From CAIWHR01 sp963816925 (GTDB taxonomy: Bacteria; Pseudomonadota; Gammaproteobacteria; Burkholderiales; Casimicrobiaceae), in contig CAWFMY010000035.1 of assembly GCA_963816925.1 (NCBI GenBank), positions 62,001 to 126,000 of the forward strand: DNA of 64,000 nt. Direction: 5' to 3'. The notes beneath the pieces were generated by a model. The model did not search any database, had not been told where the DNA came from, and was given only the letters and a program-made list of their open reading frames with translations. Made by a program: the position numbers and the translations under genes. This document shows positions 46,988 through 55,961 of the stretch, piece by piece; the stretch's first letter is position 1; the number at the start of each line of letters is the position of its first letter.

Positions 46988-47530
46988 TCAGGCCGGCACG
47001 GTGGATGCGGATTTCCTTCGACTCAGGAACCATGCGCTCGCAAGCGTGATGAGCAACCCTACTGGAAAGACCTCCGCGAACGTCATTCCCACGTTGTAGA
47101 CGGGGTTCTTGTACATCTCCGCAAACTCGGCCATTTCCTTCTTCTTGGCCGCGATCTGCGCTTCGCTCGCTCCTTGGGCCTGCGCTTTTTCGACCACCTT
47201 GGCCGCGTACTTTTCCACAAAGTCCGGCATCATGGTGTGGTAGATGACCTCCCACGCCGCCACGTAACACACGGACGCCACCAGCGTGATCAGTATTCCA
47301 ACCTTGAATGCCTTGCCGAATCCGATCGTTCCGGCATTCACGTTGTCGCGGTAGGAGCGGATGCCGAAGTACACCATCAGAAAGGCCACGATCATCGTCG
47401 TATAGCCGATGGTGTAACCGACGATTTCGGACGCGGCGTGGATGCGCTCGAAGTACGACATCGTGATGGCCATCATCACCGCCATGATCGCGCCGGCAAT
47501 CAGGCCGAAGGTCAGGACTACCTTTTTCAT
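46988..47530 (-). CDS. DUF4199 family membrane protein
   Basis: A 180-residue membrane protein with four hydrophobic segments: VVLTFGLIAGAIMAVMMAIT, GYTTMIVAFLMVYFGI, FKVGILITLVASVCYVAAW and VFPVGLLITLASAWFL. Between segments 3 and 4 is a charged helix (VEKAQAQGASEAQIAAKKKEM). This is the DUF4199 pattern; function unknown. The upstream neighbour on the same strand is a membrane-anchored LuxR regulator, a pairing that suggests it may be the regulator's target or partner. Confidence 0.8.
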   Translation of the reverse strand: MKKVVLTFGLIAGAIMAVMMAITMSYFERIHAASEIVGYTIGYTTMIVAFLMVYFGIRSYRDNVNAGTIGFGKAFKVGILITLVASVCYVAAWEVIYHTMMPDFVEKYAAKVVEKAQAQGASEAQIAAKKKEMAEFAEMYKNPVYNVGMTFAEVFPVGLLITLASAWFLSRRKSASTVPA

Positions 47531-47601
47531 CGGGGACTCCCTGGTGAAGTGTGAAGGGGCAGGAACAGCGCCATCATCGGCCGCTCACTGCCCTTTTCGC
47601 G

Positions 47602-47617
47602 TCACCCTTTCGGATGA
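47602..47617 (-). promoter_or_regulatory. Inverted repeat with GAAA loop upstream of DUF4199 gene
   Basis: On the minus strand TCATCC-GAAA-GGGTGA can pair over six positions (one G-U) with a GNRA-type loop. It lies about 75 bp before the DUF4199 start and could be an operator for the adjacent LuxR protein or an RNA hairpin in the leader. Confidence 0.3.
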
Positions 47618-47677
47618 TTTCGGCCATTTCACAGCAGAATAATCCTTTGGTGGGAGCCGCCAGGACCGAGCGGCCGC

Positions 47678-48124
47678 TCAGGGGATCAAACCCAGCGCCT
47701 TGGCCCGCTGCACGGCCTGCGTGCGCCGCCTCGCCCCTAGCTTCTCGAAAACGCGGCTCGAATGCGTCTTGACCGTATTCTCACTCACGAACACCCGCCC
47801 GGCGATCTCCTTGTTGCTCAAGCCGGCCGCGATGAGCTCCAGGATCTCCAGCTCGCGCCGGGTCATTCCGACCTCGGCCAGCTTCTCCTGGTTCAGCGCG
47901 AACGTCGCCGGCGCCGGCACGGCGACCTCGCGCACGACGATGCTCTCCTTCCGGCCGGTGATCCTGAGCCCGAGCCAGATGCCGAAGCTCACGAATATCA
48001 GCGCGACGAGCCCGCCGTAGATCTCGAGTGAATGCTCAACCACGAGATACCGGTACTCGATTGCCTTAAGCAGCGCGATGAGAACGCCACCGAGAATGCC
48101 GAATAGTATGACCTGCTTTCGCAC
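47678..48124 (-). CDS. Membrane-anchored LuxR-type regulator
   Basis: A 148-residue protein. Two N-terminal hydrophobic segments (QVILFGILGGVLIALLKAI and LEIYGGLVALIFVSFGIWLGL) are followed by a LuxR/GerE helix-turn-helix: MTRRELEILELIAAGLSNKEIAGRVFVSENTVKTHSSRVFEKLGA. It has no receiver domain. The start is GTG 48124 because the frame upstream overlaps the reductase gene without family-like sequence. It probably senses something at the membrane and controls the DUF4199 gene 147 bp downstream. Confidence 0.78.
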   Translation of the reverse strand: MRKQVILFGILGGVLIALLKAIEYRYLVVEHSLEIYGGLVALIFVSFGIWLGLRITGRKESIVVREVAVPAPATFALNQEKLAEVGMTRRELEILELIAAGLSNKEIAGRVFVSENTVKTHSSRVFEKLGARRRTQAVQRAKALGLIP

Positions 48125-48132
48125 CGGACCGC

Positions 48133-48781
48133 TCAAGCCTGCTTGCGCAGAAAGACATGGGTCGCGCGCTCGCCCGCGACATGGCGCGCGCATTCATAGC
48201 CCAGCGCGTGCAGGTCGAGGTCATGCCACAGATGCTCGCCGGAACCGAGCACCACCGGCCGGACGGCGAGATGCAGCTCGTCGATGAGCCCGGCGCGCAG
48301 ATACTGCCGAACCGTGGACACGCCACCGCCGACGCGGACGTCGCGGCCACCCGCGGCAGCTGTGGCCTGCTCCAATGCGGCGCGTATGCCCTCGGTGACA
48401 AAGAAGAACTCCGTGCCTCCCGCCATCTTGAGCGGCGCGCGCGGGTAATGCGTCAGCACGAAGACAGGCGTGTGATACGGCGGCTCGTCGCCCCACCAGC
48501 CCTTCCAGCTGTCGTCCGGCCACGGGCCCCGGACCGGACCGAACATGTTGCGCCCGAGAATCCACGCGCCGATGCCGGCGAAGCCCTGCTCCGCAATTTC
48601 GTTGTCGATCGCCCGTTTCGCCATCGTCGTGGCCTTGCATCTTCCGCCATAGCCGCGTGGGGAAGAACCACTCCATCAACTCGGGGCCCCTGACGCCGAG
48701 CGGATTCTGGAGATCCTGGTCCGGCCCGGCGCCGTAGCCGTCGATGGAGATCGCGAAGCTCTGGACGCGGAGTTTCGACAT
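48133..48781 (-). CDS. Dihydrofolate reductase family protein (RibD C-terminal type, one frameshift)
   Basis: A ~215-residue reductase of the RibD C-terminal/DHFR-like family. The N terminus is MSKLRVQSFAISIDGYGAGPDQ, then GAWILGRNMFGPVRGPWPDDSW, then the nucleotide-binding GGRDVRVGGGVSTVRQYLRAGLIDELHL and GSGEHLW. The frame breaks near 48611-48613: ACGGGCGATCG read as ACGGCGATCG joins DDGET to AIDNEIAEQGF, consistent with one extra G. An AGGAA site precedes ATG 48781. The function in this family is usually unknown. Confidence 0.83.
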
Positions 48782-48839
48782 CGAGTTCCTCGCTGCTCGC
48801 CTTTCGGGACAGCCTCGCGATTGACGGCCAGACGCCGCG

Positions 48840-49532
48840 CTATCCGACGACGAGAATATGCACGCGGAATGGCCCGTGCGCGCCGAGCACGATGGTCTGC
48901 TCGACGTCGCCGGTGCGCGACGGCCCGGAGATGAGATTGATCGCGCGTGGCGTCTGTCCGCGCTCCTTGCGGATCAGCGCGAACGCCTCCTCCATTCCCG
49001 ACACGACGCGGTCGGCGCGCAGGATGGCGATGTGCGTGTCGGGCAGAAGCGTGGTCGCGGTCGGCGTGTCCGCGCCGGTCAGGACGACCAACGTGCCGGT
49101 TTCGGCGATCGCGCAGTACGTGCCGGTGATGCCGAGGCGGTCGTCGCCCAGCGTCGGGCGCACCTCGATGTCGAGGCCCGCGCCTTTCCAGTCGAGGTCG
49201 GCGAATTCCGGCCAGCAAACACCCTTGTGCGATTTTTGCGACGCGATGGGCGGCGGAAGCACGAGGGCGTCGATATAGCGCGCGATGGCGGCGGGAATCG
49301 CGGCACGCTCCGCAATGCGCTCGACGGTGCTTTCCATGTCGGTGGCGCGCGTCATGAATTTCGTCAGCAGGTCCGCCGGCATCGCGGGCCGCGGGCCGTG
49401 CGCATGGGCGGCCATGTATTGCTGCGCATCGCCATTCGCCTTCGCGCGGTCGCCCGTCGCGCCGAGCGCCTTTTTCACGCGGCCGAGGACCGCGTCGCGC
49501 GCGGCTTTGTTCGAGGTCAGGCCGGTCGCCAT
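48840..49532 (-). CDS. lutC: LUD domain protein LutC
   Basis: A 230-residue LUD-domain protein of the LutC/YkgG group, a component of the LutABC lactate utilization oxidase. LUD landmarks are LGITGTYCAIAETGTLVVLTGADTPT, ATTLLPDTHIAIL and the C-terminal ISGPSRTGDVEQTIVLGAHGP. It lies 9 bp after the aminotransferase gene on the same strand. Together with LutA and LutB upstream it should oxidise L-lactate (or a related hydroxy acid) to pyruvate. Confidence 0.9.
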   Translation of the reverse strand: MATGLTSNKAARDAVLGRVKKALGATGDRAKANGDAQQYMAAHAHGPRPAMPADLLTKFMTRATDMESTVERIAERAAIPAAIARYIDALVLPPPIASQKSHKGVCWPEFADLDWKGAGLDIEVRPTLGDDRLGITGTYCAIAETGTLVVLTGADTPTATTLLPDTHIAILRADRVVSGMEEAFALIRKERGQTPRAINLISGPSRTGDVEQTIVLGAHGPFRVHILVVG

Positions 49533-49541
49533 TTCCGTGGC

Positions 49542-50813
49542 CTATGCCCGTACCTTCCGCACCGCCGCGCTCTTTCCGCCGTCCTTCATCTGCCGGCGCA
49601 CGAACGCATCGAGCCGCGCAACGCCTTCGCGGATCGCCGCCGGCGACGCCGCGTAGGAGAAGCGGATGTGCTGGCCGTCGCCGGGGACGCGGCGCCCGAA
49701 ATGGATGTCGGCGAGCACGGCCACGCCCGCTTCCATGAGCAGCCGCTTGCGGAAGACTTCGGAATCGGCGCAGCCGGTGAGCGCGCAGGCCTCGGTGACG
49801 TTGGGCCACGCGTAGAACGCGCCGCCCGGCACCTTGCACGCGATGCCGGGGACCTTGTTCAGCAGCCCGACGATGAGGTCGCGCCGCTCGAGGAAGCTCG
49901 CGCGCATCGCGTCGGCGGCATCCTGCGGGCCGTTGATCGCCTCGACCGCCGCCCACTGCGAAATCTGCGACGCGCACGAGTCGGTGTTGGTGATCCAGCG
50001 CGTGAACACGGGGGCGAGCGTGCGGTTGGCGGTGAAGCCGATCCGCCAGCCGGTCATCGCCCACGTCTTCGACGCGCCGTCGCTGATGATCGTGCGCTCC
50101 TGCATCCCCGGCCGGCGCGCCAGCGTATCGAATGGGCCGGCGTAGGCGAGCCGCGAGTAGATTTCGTCGGCGTACACCCACACCTGCGGATGGCGGCGCA
50201 GGATATCGGCGATGGCGTCGAGGTCGGCCGCCTGCAGCATCCCACCTGTCGGATTGTGCGGGGTGTTGAGGATCAGCAACCGCGTCTTCTCGTTGATCTT
50301 CGCTTCGAGGTCGGCCGGGTCGAAGGCGAAATCGCGCGTCTCGCGCAGGTAGATCGGCACCGGCACCGCGCCGTTGGCGTGGATCTGCGATTCGTAGATC
50401 GGGAATCCCGGCACCGGATAGATCACCTCGTCACCGGCGCCATGGTCCGTCACCGACGCGATGGCATACGCGATGAACGGCTTGGCGCCCGCGCCGACGA
50501 CGACGTCCTCCGTCCTGATTTCGATGCCGCGACGCGCGCCCATGTCCTTCGCGGCGGCCGCGCGCAATTCGTCGATGCCCGCCGACGGCGTGTAACCGTG
50601 CTTGCCGGCGCGGATCGCCGCAATGGCGGCGTCCTGCACGTTCACCGGCGTCGGGAAATCGGGCTGGCCGATGCAGAACGAGACGATGTCCTTGCCTTCG
50701 CGGACCAGCGCGTTGACCTCCGCCAGAACGACGAACGCGTTTTCGGTGCCGAGCGATTCCGCGCGGCGCGACAACGGTGGCACCGAAACATGCAGGCTAT
50801 GCGGGTTATTCAT
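49542..50813 (-). CDS. Class I/II PLP-dependent aminotransferase
   Basis: A 423-residue fold-type I aminotransferase. The PLP lysine is in SDGASKTWAMTGWRIG, the pyridine-ring aspartate in VWVYADEIYSRL, and the phosphate/substrate region in ILNTPHNPTGGM. The C-terminal arginine region is HIRFSYAAS. It is embedded between lutB and lutC: its ATG overlaps the lutB stop (ATGA at 50810-50813) and lutC follows 9 bp later. The preferred amino acid is unknown; alanine or aspartate types are both possible, and a pyruvate-linked role would fit the operon. Confidence 0.9.
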   Translation of the reverse strand: MNNPHSLHVSVPPLSRRAESLGTENAFVVLAEVNALVREGKDIVSFCIGQPDFPTPVNVQDAAIAAIRAGKHGYTPSAGIDELRAAAAKDMGARRGIEIRTEDVVVGAGAKPFIAYAIASVTDHGAGDEVIYPVPGFPIYESQIHANGAVPVPIYLRETRDFAFDPADLEAKINEKTRLLILNTPHNPTGGMLQAADLDAIADILRRHPQVWVYADEIYSRLAYAGPFDTLARRPGMQERTIISDGASKTWAMTGWRIGFTANRTLAPVFTRWITNTDSCASQISQWAAVEAINGPQDAADAMRASFLERRDLIVGLLNKVPGIACKVPGGAFYAWPNVTEACALTGCADSEVFRKRLLMEAGVAVLADIHFGRRVPGDGQHIRFSYAASPAAIREGVARLDAFVRRQMKDGGKSAAVRKVRA

Positions 50814-52228
50814 CGATGTTTCGCCTGTTCTTGCGCGCGATAGAGCTCGCGGAACGTTCTGCCCGTCGGCGCCGGCAGGTCGCGGCCGTCGGTCCAGCCG
50901 CTCGCCAGCGGCAGCTTATGGATCATGCCGTCGCGGCCGCCCCACCATTTCATCATGCGCACGCCGATCTTCGTCCCCCATCCATAGAGCGCGGGATGTT
51001 GCGCGACCCACGACCACGTCGCCAGCCCCGCCCGCTCGGACCATGGCCGCAGCCCCGTCTCGAACGCCTTTTCGCGCAGCTTGCGCTGCAGGTCGGGCAA
51101 CGGGATCCGCACCGGGCAGACAACGCCGCACTGGTTGCACAGCGTCGATGCCGCCGGGAGGTCCTGCGCCTTGTCGAGTCCGACGTACATCGGCGTCAGG
51201 ATCGATCCGATCGGCCCCGGATAGACCCAGCCGTACGAGTGGCCGCCGACGTTCTGGTAGACGGGACAGTGATTCATGCACGCGCCGCAGCGGATGCAGC
51301 GCAGCGCCTCGCGCACGTCGCTCGCCAGCACCGCCGTGCGGCCGCTGTCGACAAGGATGAAGTACATGTGCTCGGCGCCGTTGAACTCGCCTGCGCCCTT
51401 CGGCCCGGTCAGGATGTCCACGTAGTTCGAGATCGACTGTCCGGTCGACGAGCGCGGCAGCAGGCGCATCAGGGTGGCGACGTCTTCCAGCGTGGGCACG
51501 ATCTTCTCGATGCCGGAAATCGCGACGTGCACTTTCGGCAGCGTCGTCGTCAGCGTGGCGTTGCCTTCGTTGGTGACGAGCACGACCGAGCCCGTCTCGG
51601 CAACGAAGAAATTGCCGCCCGAGATGCCCATGTCGGCGCTGAGGTAGTGCTGGCGCAGGACGCCGCGCGCCTCGAGGCACAATTCGTCGATGCCGGTTTT
51701 TACGGGCGTGCCATGCGCCTTGTGGAAGAGATCGGCGACCTCCTCCTTCGACTTGTGCAGCGCCGGACCGATGATGTGCGACGGCGGCTCGTAGTCGTTG
51801 ATCTGCAGGATGTACTCGCCGAGGTCGGTCTCGACGACCTTCATGCCGGCACCCTCTATCGCGTGGTCGAGCGCGGATTCCTCCGAGACCATCGACTTCG
51901 ACTTGATGATCTTCTTCACCGCGTGCTTCGCGGCGATTTCCAGGACCAGCGCGTTGACATCCGCGGGCGTCTCGGCCCACAGCACGGTGGCGCCGCGCGC
52001 GGTCGCGTTACGCTCGAATGTCTCGAGCCAGACGTCGAGATTCTCGAGCGCGCGGTTGCGGATCGCCTTGCCGGCGTCGCGGGTGCCTTCGAAGTCGTCG
52101 AGCTCGACCAGCGACGCGCGCCGCTTGGCGACGAACTTGCCCTGCATCTTCTTCAGGTTGTGCTGGAGCCGCTCGTCGTGCAGCTTGACGTGCGCGCGCT
52201 CCTTGAAGTGCATCGAGGTGACTTGCAT
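50810..52228 (-). CDS. lutB: Lactate utilization iron-sulfur protein LutB
   Basis: A 472-residue protein with an N-terminal LUD domain and a C-terminal ferredoxin-like domain. LUD features are KKIIKSKSMVSEESALDHAIE and SADMGISGGNFFVAETGSVVLVTNEGN. Iron-sulfur ligands are in CIRCGACMNHCPVY and LCNQCGVVCPV, for two [4Fe-4S] clusters. A YGWVYPGPIGSILTP segment is typical of LutB. The ATG overlaps the lutA stop by four bases (ATGA). It passes electrons from lactate oxidation toward the quinone pool. Confidence 0.94.
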   Translation of the reverse strand: MQVTSMHFKERAHVKLHDERLQHNLKKMQGKFVAKRRASLVELDDFEGTRDAGKAIRNRALENLDVWLETFERNATARGATVLWAETPADVNALVLEIAAKHAVKKIIKSKSMVSEESALDHAIEGAGMKVVETDLGEYILQINDYEPPSHIIGPALHKSKEEVADLFHKAHGTPVKTGIDELCLEARGVLRQHYLSADMGISGGNFFVAETGSVVLVTNEGNATLTTTLPKVHVAISGIEKIVPTLEDVATLMRLLPRSSTGQSISNYVDILTGPKGAGEFNGAEHMYFILVDSGRTAVLASDVREALRCIRCGACMNHCPVYQNVGGHSYGWVYPGPIGSILTPMYVGLDKAQDLPAASTLCNQCGVVCPVRIPLPDLQRKLREKAFETGLRPWSERAGLATWSWVAQHPALYGWGTKIGVRMMKWWGGRDGMIHKLPLASGWTDGRDLPAPTGRTFRELYRAQEQAKHR

Positions 52229-52956
52229 CAGCTGGCCTTGCCGGTAAGCACCTCGGCCACATGGAGCACCCGGGTCTTCGTATCGCCGCGCCGCCGCAGC
52301 CTGCCTTCGATGTTCAGCATGCAGCCGAGGTCGCCCAGCACGACCGCATCAGCATGCGTCGCCACGACCGCCTCGCATTTGTTGTCGGCGAGGCGCGACG
52401 AAATCTCGCCGAACTTGATCGCGAACGTGCCGCCGAAGCCGCAGCAGACTTCGCACTCCGCCATCTCGTTGAGCGTTACGCCGGGCATCTTTGCGAGCAG
52501 CGCACGCGGCTGCTTCTTGACGCCCATCTCGCGCAGGCCGGCACAGCTGTCGTGATAGGTGATCGTGCCGTCGAAGCGGCCGGGAACCTTGTCCAACGCC
52601 AGCTTCTCGACCAGGAACGCCGTGAGCTCCCAGGTCTTCGCGGCCAGCGCATCGACGCGCTTCGCCATCGCCGGGTCGTCGGTGAAGAGGTCAGCATAGT
52701 GCGTCTTGATCATGCCGCTGCAGGAGCCGGACGGCGCGACGAGATAGTCGCAGCCCTCGAATTCCGCCACGACCTTGGCCGCGAGGGCCTTCGCGTCAGC
52801 GCGGTCGCCGGAGTTGTACGCCGGTTGCCCGCAGCACGTCTGGGTCGGCGGCACGAAGACCTGCGCACCGCCGGCTTCGAGCAACTCGATCGCCGCGAAG
52901 CCGATCGAGGGCCGCATCAGGTCGACGAGGCAGGTGACGAAAAAGCCGACGCGCAT
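52228..52956 (-). CDS. lutA: Lactate utilization protein LutA (CCG domain)
   Basis: A 242-residue protein with two cysteine-rich CCG domains. Ligands are in TCCGQPAYNSG and SGSCSGMI (first domain), and YHDSCAGLREMG with CEVCCGFGGTF (second domain). These hold an unusual iron-sulfur centre related to heterodisulfide reductase subunits. ATG 52956 (MRVGFFVTCLVD) is the family start; an upstream extension to 52998 is not supported. It is first in the lutA-lutB-aminotransferase-lutC operon. The nuo operon ends just upstream on the same strand. Confidence 0.94.
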   Translation of the reverse strand: MRVGFFVTCLVDLMRPSIGFAAIELLEAGGAQVFVPPTQTCCGQPAYNSGDRADAKALAAKVVAEFEGCDYLVAPSGSCSGMIKTHYADLFTDDPAMAKRVDALAAKTWELTAFLVEKLALDKVPGRFDGTITYHDSCAGLREMGVKKQPRALLAKMPGVTLNEMAECEVCCGFGGTFAIKFGEISSRLADNKCEAVVATHADAVVLGDLGCMLNIEGRLRRRGDTKTRVLHVAEVLTGKAS

Positions 52957-53015
52957 GGCGGGGACCGTTCGGGCGAGGGATGTGTCCGCGAGCGGCAAAT
53001 CTTAGCACGCGGCCA

Positions 53016-54462
53016 CTAGACAAATCCGGACAACACGAGCGCGCCAAAGCAGATTTCCACCAGCCGCTGCGGGAACATGCCGAGGAAGACCAGCGCGAGC
53101 CCGTTCGCCGAAAGGAAGGCCTGGTTGTCGAGCCGGGCGACGATCGGCGCGTGATCCGTCGGCTCGTCGAAATACATGAGCTTCACGATGCGCAGGTAGT
53201 AGAACGCGCCCACCAGCGACGACAGGACCGCAACGACGGCGAGCCAGACGTACCCGGCGCCCACCGCAGCCATGATCACCGAGAACTTCGCGTAAAAGCC
53301 GATCGTCGGCGGAATGCCCGCGAGCGAGAACATCACGATCAGCATCATCAGCGCCCACCACGGCGACCGGCGGTTGAGGCCCTTGAAGTCGTCGATCTGG
53401 TCGGCCTCGAAACCCGGCGCGCGACAGCAGCATCACGATGCCGAAGGAGGCAAGGGTCGTCAGTACGTACGCCACCGAGTAGAACATCGCCGCCGTGAAC
53501 CCATCGAGGTTCCCCGCGAGGAACCCCATCAGCATGAAGCCCATGTTGGCGATCGTCGAGTACGCCAGCATCCGCTTGATGTTCGTCTGGGCAATCGCGA
53601 TCACGTTGCCGAGGACCATCGAGAGCAGCGAAAGCACGATCAGCATGTCCTGCCAGTCGAGCGCGAGGTCGCCGAGCGCAATGGCCAGGAGCCGCATCAT
53701 GAACGCGAACGCGGCGAGCTTGGGCGCCGTGCCGATCAGCAGCGTCACCGCGGTCGGCGCGCCGTCGTAAACGTCCGGCACCCACATGTGGTACGGCACC
53801 GCGCCCAGCTTGAAGCCGATCCCCGAGACGACGAACACCAGGCCGAAGAGCAGGATCATCGGATTGCCCTGGTGCGACAGCACCGCCACGCCCACCTGCA
53901 CGAGGTCGAGCGAGCCCGTCGCGCCGTAGATCATCGACATTCCGTAGAGCAGCATGCCCGACGCCAGCGCGCCCAGCACGAAATACTTCATCGCGGCCTC
54001 GGACGCCTGCTTCGACGTCCGGTGCATCGCGACCATCGCATAGAGCGACAGCGCCTGCAGCTCGAGCCCCATGTACAGAGTGATGAAGTTGCCGGCCGAG
54101 ATCATCACCATCATCCCGAGCAGCGTCGTGAGCGCGAGCACGAAGGTTTCGCCGCGGAAGAGTCCGCGCGCTTCGAGATAGCCCCGTGAATAGAAGAGCG
54201 TGAGCGACACCGCAATGCAGGTAAAGAAACGGAACACGTCCGACAGCATGTCGTCGATGACCATGCCGTTCATCGCCCGCACCGGCTCGCCCGCCGCGGT
54301 CGCGTAAACGAGCCACGCCGCGACAAGAAGGGCCAGCTGCGTCAGCCAGAAGCTCAGGTGCCGCAGGCGGTCGGGCAGGAAGGCGTCGAGCACCAGGATC
54401 GCGCACGCCGCGCCCAGCACGATCGCTTCGGGCAGGACGGACAGGAAATTGAGCGTGCTCAT
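53016..54462 (-). CDS. nuoN: NADH-quinone oxidoreductase subunit N (one frameshift)
   Basis: Antiporter-like membrane subunit of complex I, about 482 residues when corrected. Family features are the LYSRGYLE region, GLELQALSLYAMVAMHR, KYFVLGALASGMLLYG, the broken-helix KLGAVPYHMWVPDVYDGAPT and KRMLAYSTIANMGFMLMG. The frame breaks in the AAA run at 53410-53412; one base fewer joins LLSRAGF to EADQIDDFKGLNRR and the C-terminal GIPPTIGFYAKF. ATG 54462 (MSTLNFLSVLPE) is preferred over ATG 54471. It is the last gene of the nuo operon. Confidence 0.93.
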
Positions 54463-54478
54463 CGTGGGCATGGGGCGA

Positions 54479-55948
54479 TCACAGTTTGACGCGCGCGACG
54501 TGCGCCAGGAGGTCGGTCACCGACGCGTGCATGACGTCGATGAAGGGCTTCGGCCACACGCCCATCCACAGCACCAGCGCAGCCACGCTCGCGAGGAGCC
54601 AGAACTCGCGGCGGTTGAGGTCGGTCAGCTTCGCGACGCGGTCGTTCGCCACCGCGCCGTAAATCACGCGCTTGTACATCCACAGCGTGTAGGCGGCGCC
54701 GAGGATCATGATCGTCGCCGCGGTGAAGCCGAGCCAGAAGTTCACTTTGACCGATGCGAGGATCACCATGAATTCGCCGACGAATCCGGACGTCGCCGGA
54801 AGGCCCGCATTGGCCATGGCGAACAGCATCATGAACGCGGCGAACCTGGGCATCGTGTTCACCACGCCCCCGTAGTCGGCGATCTGCCGGCTGTGCATGC
54901 GGTCGTACATCACGCCCACGCAGAGGAACATCGCCGCCGAGACGAAGCCGTGCGAGATCATCTGCACGAGGCCGCCTTCCATTCCCAGCGTGCTGAACAG
55001 GAAGAAGCCCAGCGTGACGAAGCCCATGTGCGAGATCGACGAGTAGGCGATCAGCTTCTTCATGTCGCCCTGGACCAGCGCCACGAAGCCGATGTAGACG
55101 ATGGCGATCAGCGACAGCGTGATCACGAATCCGGACAGGTACCTGGAGGCATCGGGCACGATCGGCAGGATGAAGCGGACGAAGCCGTACGCGCCGATCT
55201 TAAGCGTTATCGCCGCCAGGATCACCGAGCCGCCCGTCGGCGCCTCGACGTGCGCGTCGGGCAGCCAGGTATGCACCGGCCACATCGGCACCTTGACCGA
55301 GAAGGACAGGAAGAACGCGACGAAAAGCAGGATCTGCACGTTGAGCGCCAGCGGCACCTCGTACCACGCGAGGATCGAGAACGAGTTCGAAACGTTGTAG
55401 AGGTAGATCAGCGCCACCAGCATCAGCAGCGAACCCAGCAGCGTGTAGAGGAAGAACTTGATCGCCGCATAGACGCGGTTCGGCCCGCCCCAGATGCCGA
55501 TGATGAGGTACATCGGGATCAGCATCGCCTCGAAGAACGTGTAGAAGAGGATGCCGTCGAGCGCGCAGAACGCGCCGTTGATGAGCCCCGACTGGATGAG
55601 GAACGCGGCCATGTACTGAGACACGCGCGACTCGATCACCTCCCAGCCCGCCCAGACGACGACGAGGGTCATCAGGCTGTTCAGCAGCACGAACAGCATC
55701 GAGATGCCGTCCACGCCCAGGAAGTAGTAGATGTGGAAATTCGGGATCCAGTCCGCATACTCGACGAACTGCATGTCCGACGTGTCGGGCACGAAATTCA
55801 GCCACAGCGGAAGCGTGACGAGGAAGCCCAGCGCCGAGCCCAGCAGCGCGAGCCAACGGGCATGCCGGGCGTTGGCGTCGCCCCGCACCGTCAGCACGGC
55901 AACGCCGGCGACGATCGGGACCCAGATGGCGAGGGAGAGAAGGTGCAT
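54479..55948 (-). CDS. nuoM: NADH-quinone oxidoreductase subunit M
   Basis: An intact 489-residue proton-pumping subunit of complex I. Visible family features are FYTFFEAMLIPMYLIIGIWGG with the essential glutamate, KVPMWPVHTWLPDAHVEAPTGGSV, KKLIAYSSISHMGFVTLG and GLPATSGFVGEFM. It is 13 bp downstream of nuoL and 7-16 bp upstream of nuoN. It forms one of the three Mrp-like channels in the membrane arm. Confidence 0.97.
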   Translation of the reverse strand: MHLLSLAIWVPIVAGVAVLTVRGDANARHARWLALLGSALGFLVTLPLWLNFVPDTSDMQFVEYADWIPNFHIYYFLGVDGISMLFVLLNSLMTLVVVWAGWEVIESRVSQYMAAFLIQSGLINGAFCALDGILFYTFFEAMLIPMYLIIGIWGGPNRVYAAIKFFLYTLLGSLLMLVALIYLYNVSNSFSILAWYEVPLALNVQILLFVAFFLSFSVKVPMWPVHTWLPDAHVEAPTGGSVILAAITLKIGAYGFVRFILPIVPDASRYLSGFVITLSLIAIVYIGFVALVQGDMKKLIAYSSISHMGFVTLGFFLFSTLGMEGGLVQMISHGFVSAAMFLCVGVMYDRMHSRQIADYGGVVNTMPRFAAFMMLFAMANAGLPATSGFVGEFMVILASVKVNFWLGFTAATIMILGAAYTLWMYKRVIYGAVANDRVAKLTDLNRREFWLLASVAALVLWMGVWPKPFIDVMHASVTDLLAHVARVKL

Positions 55949-55961
55949 CGCGGTCGTTGCC

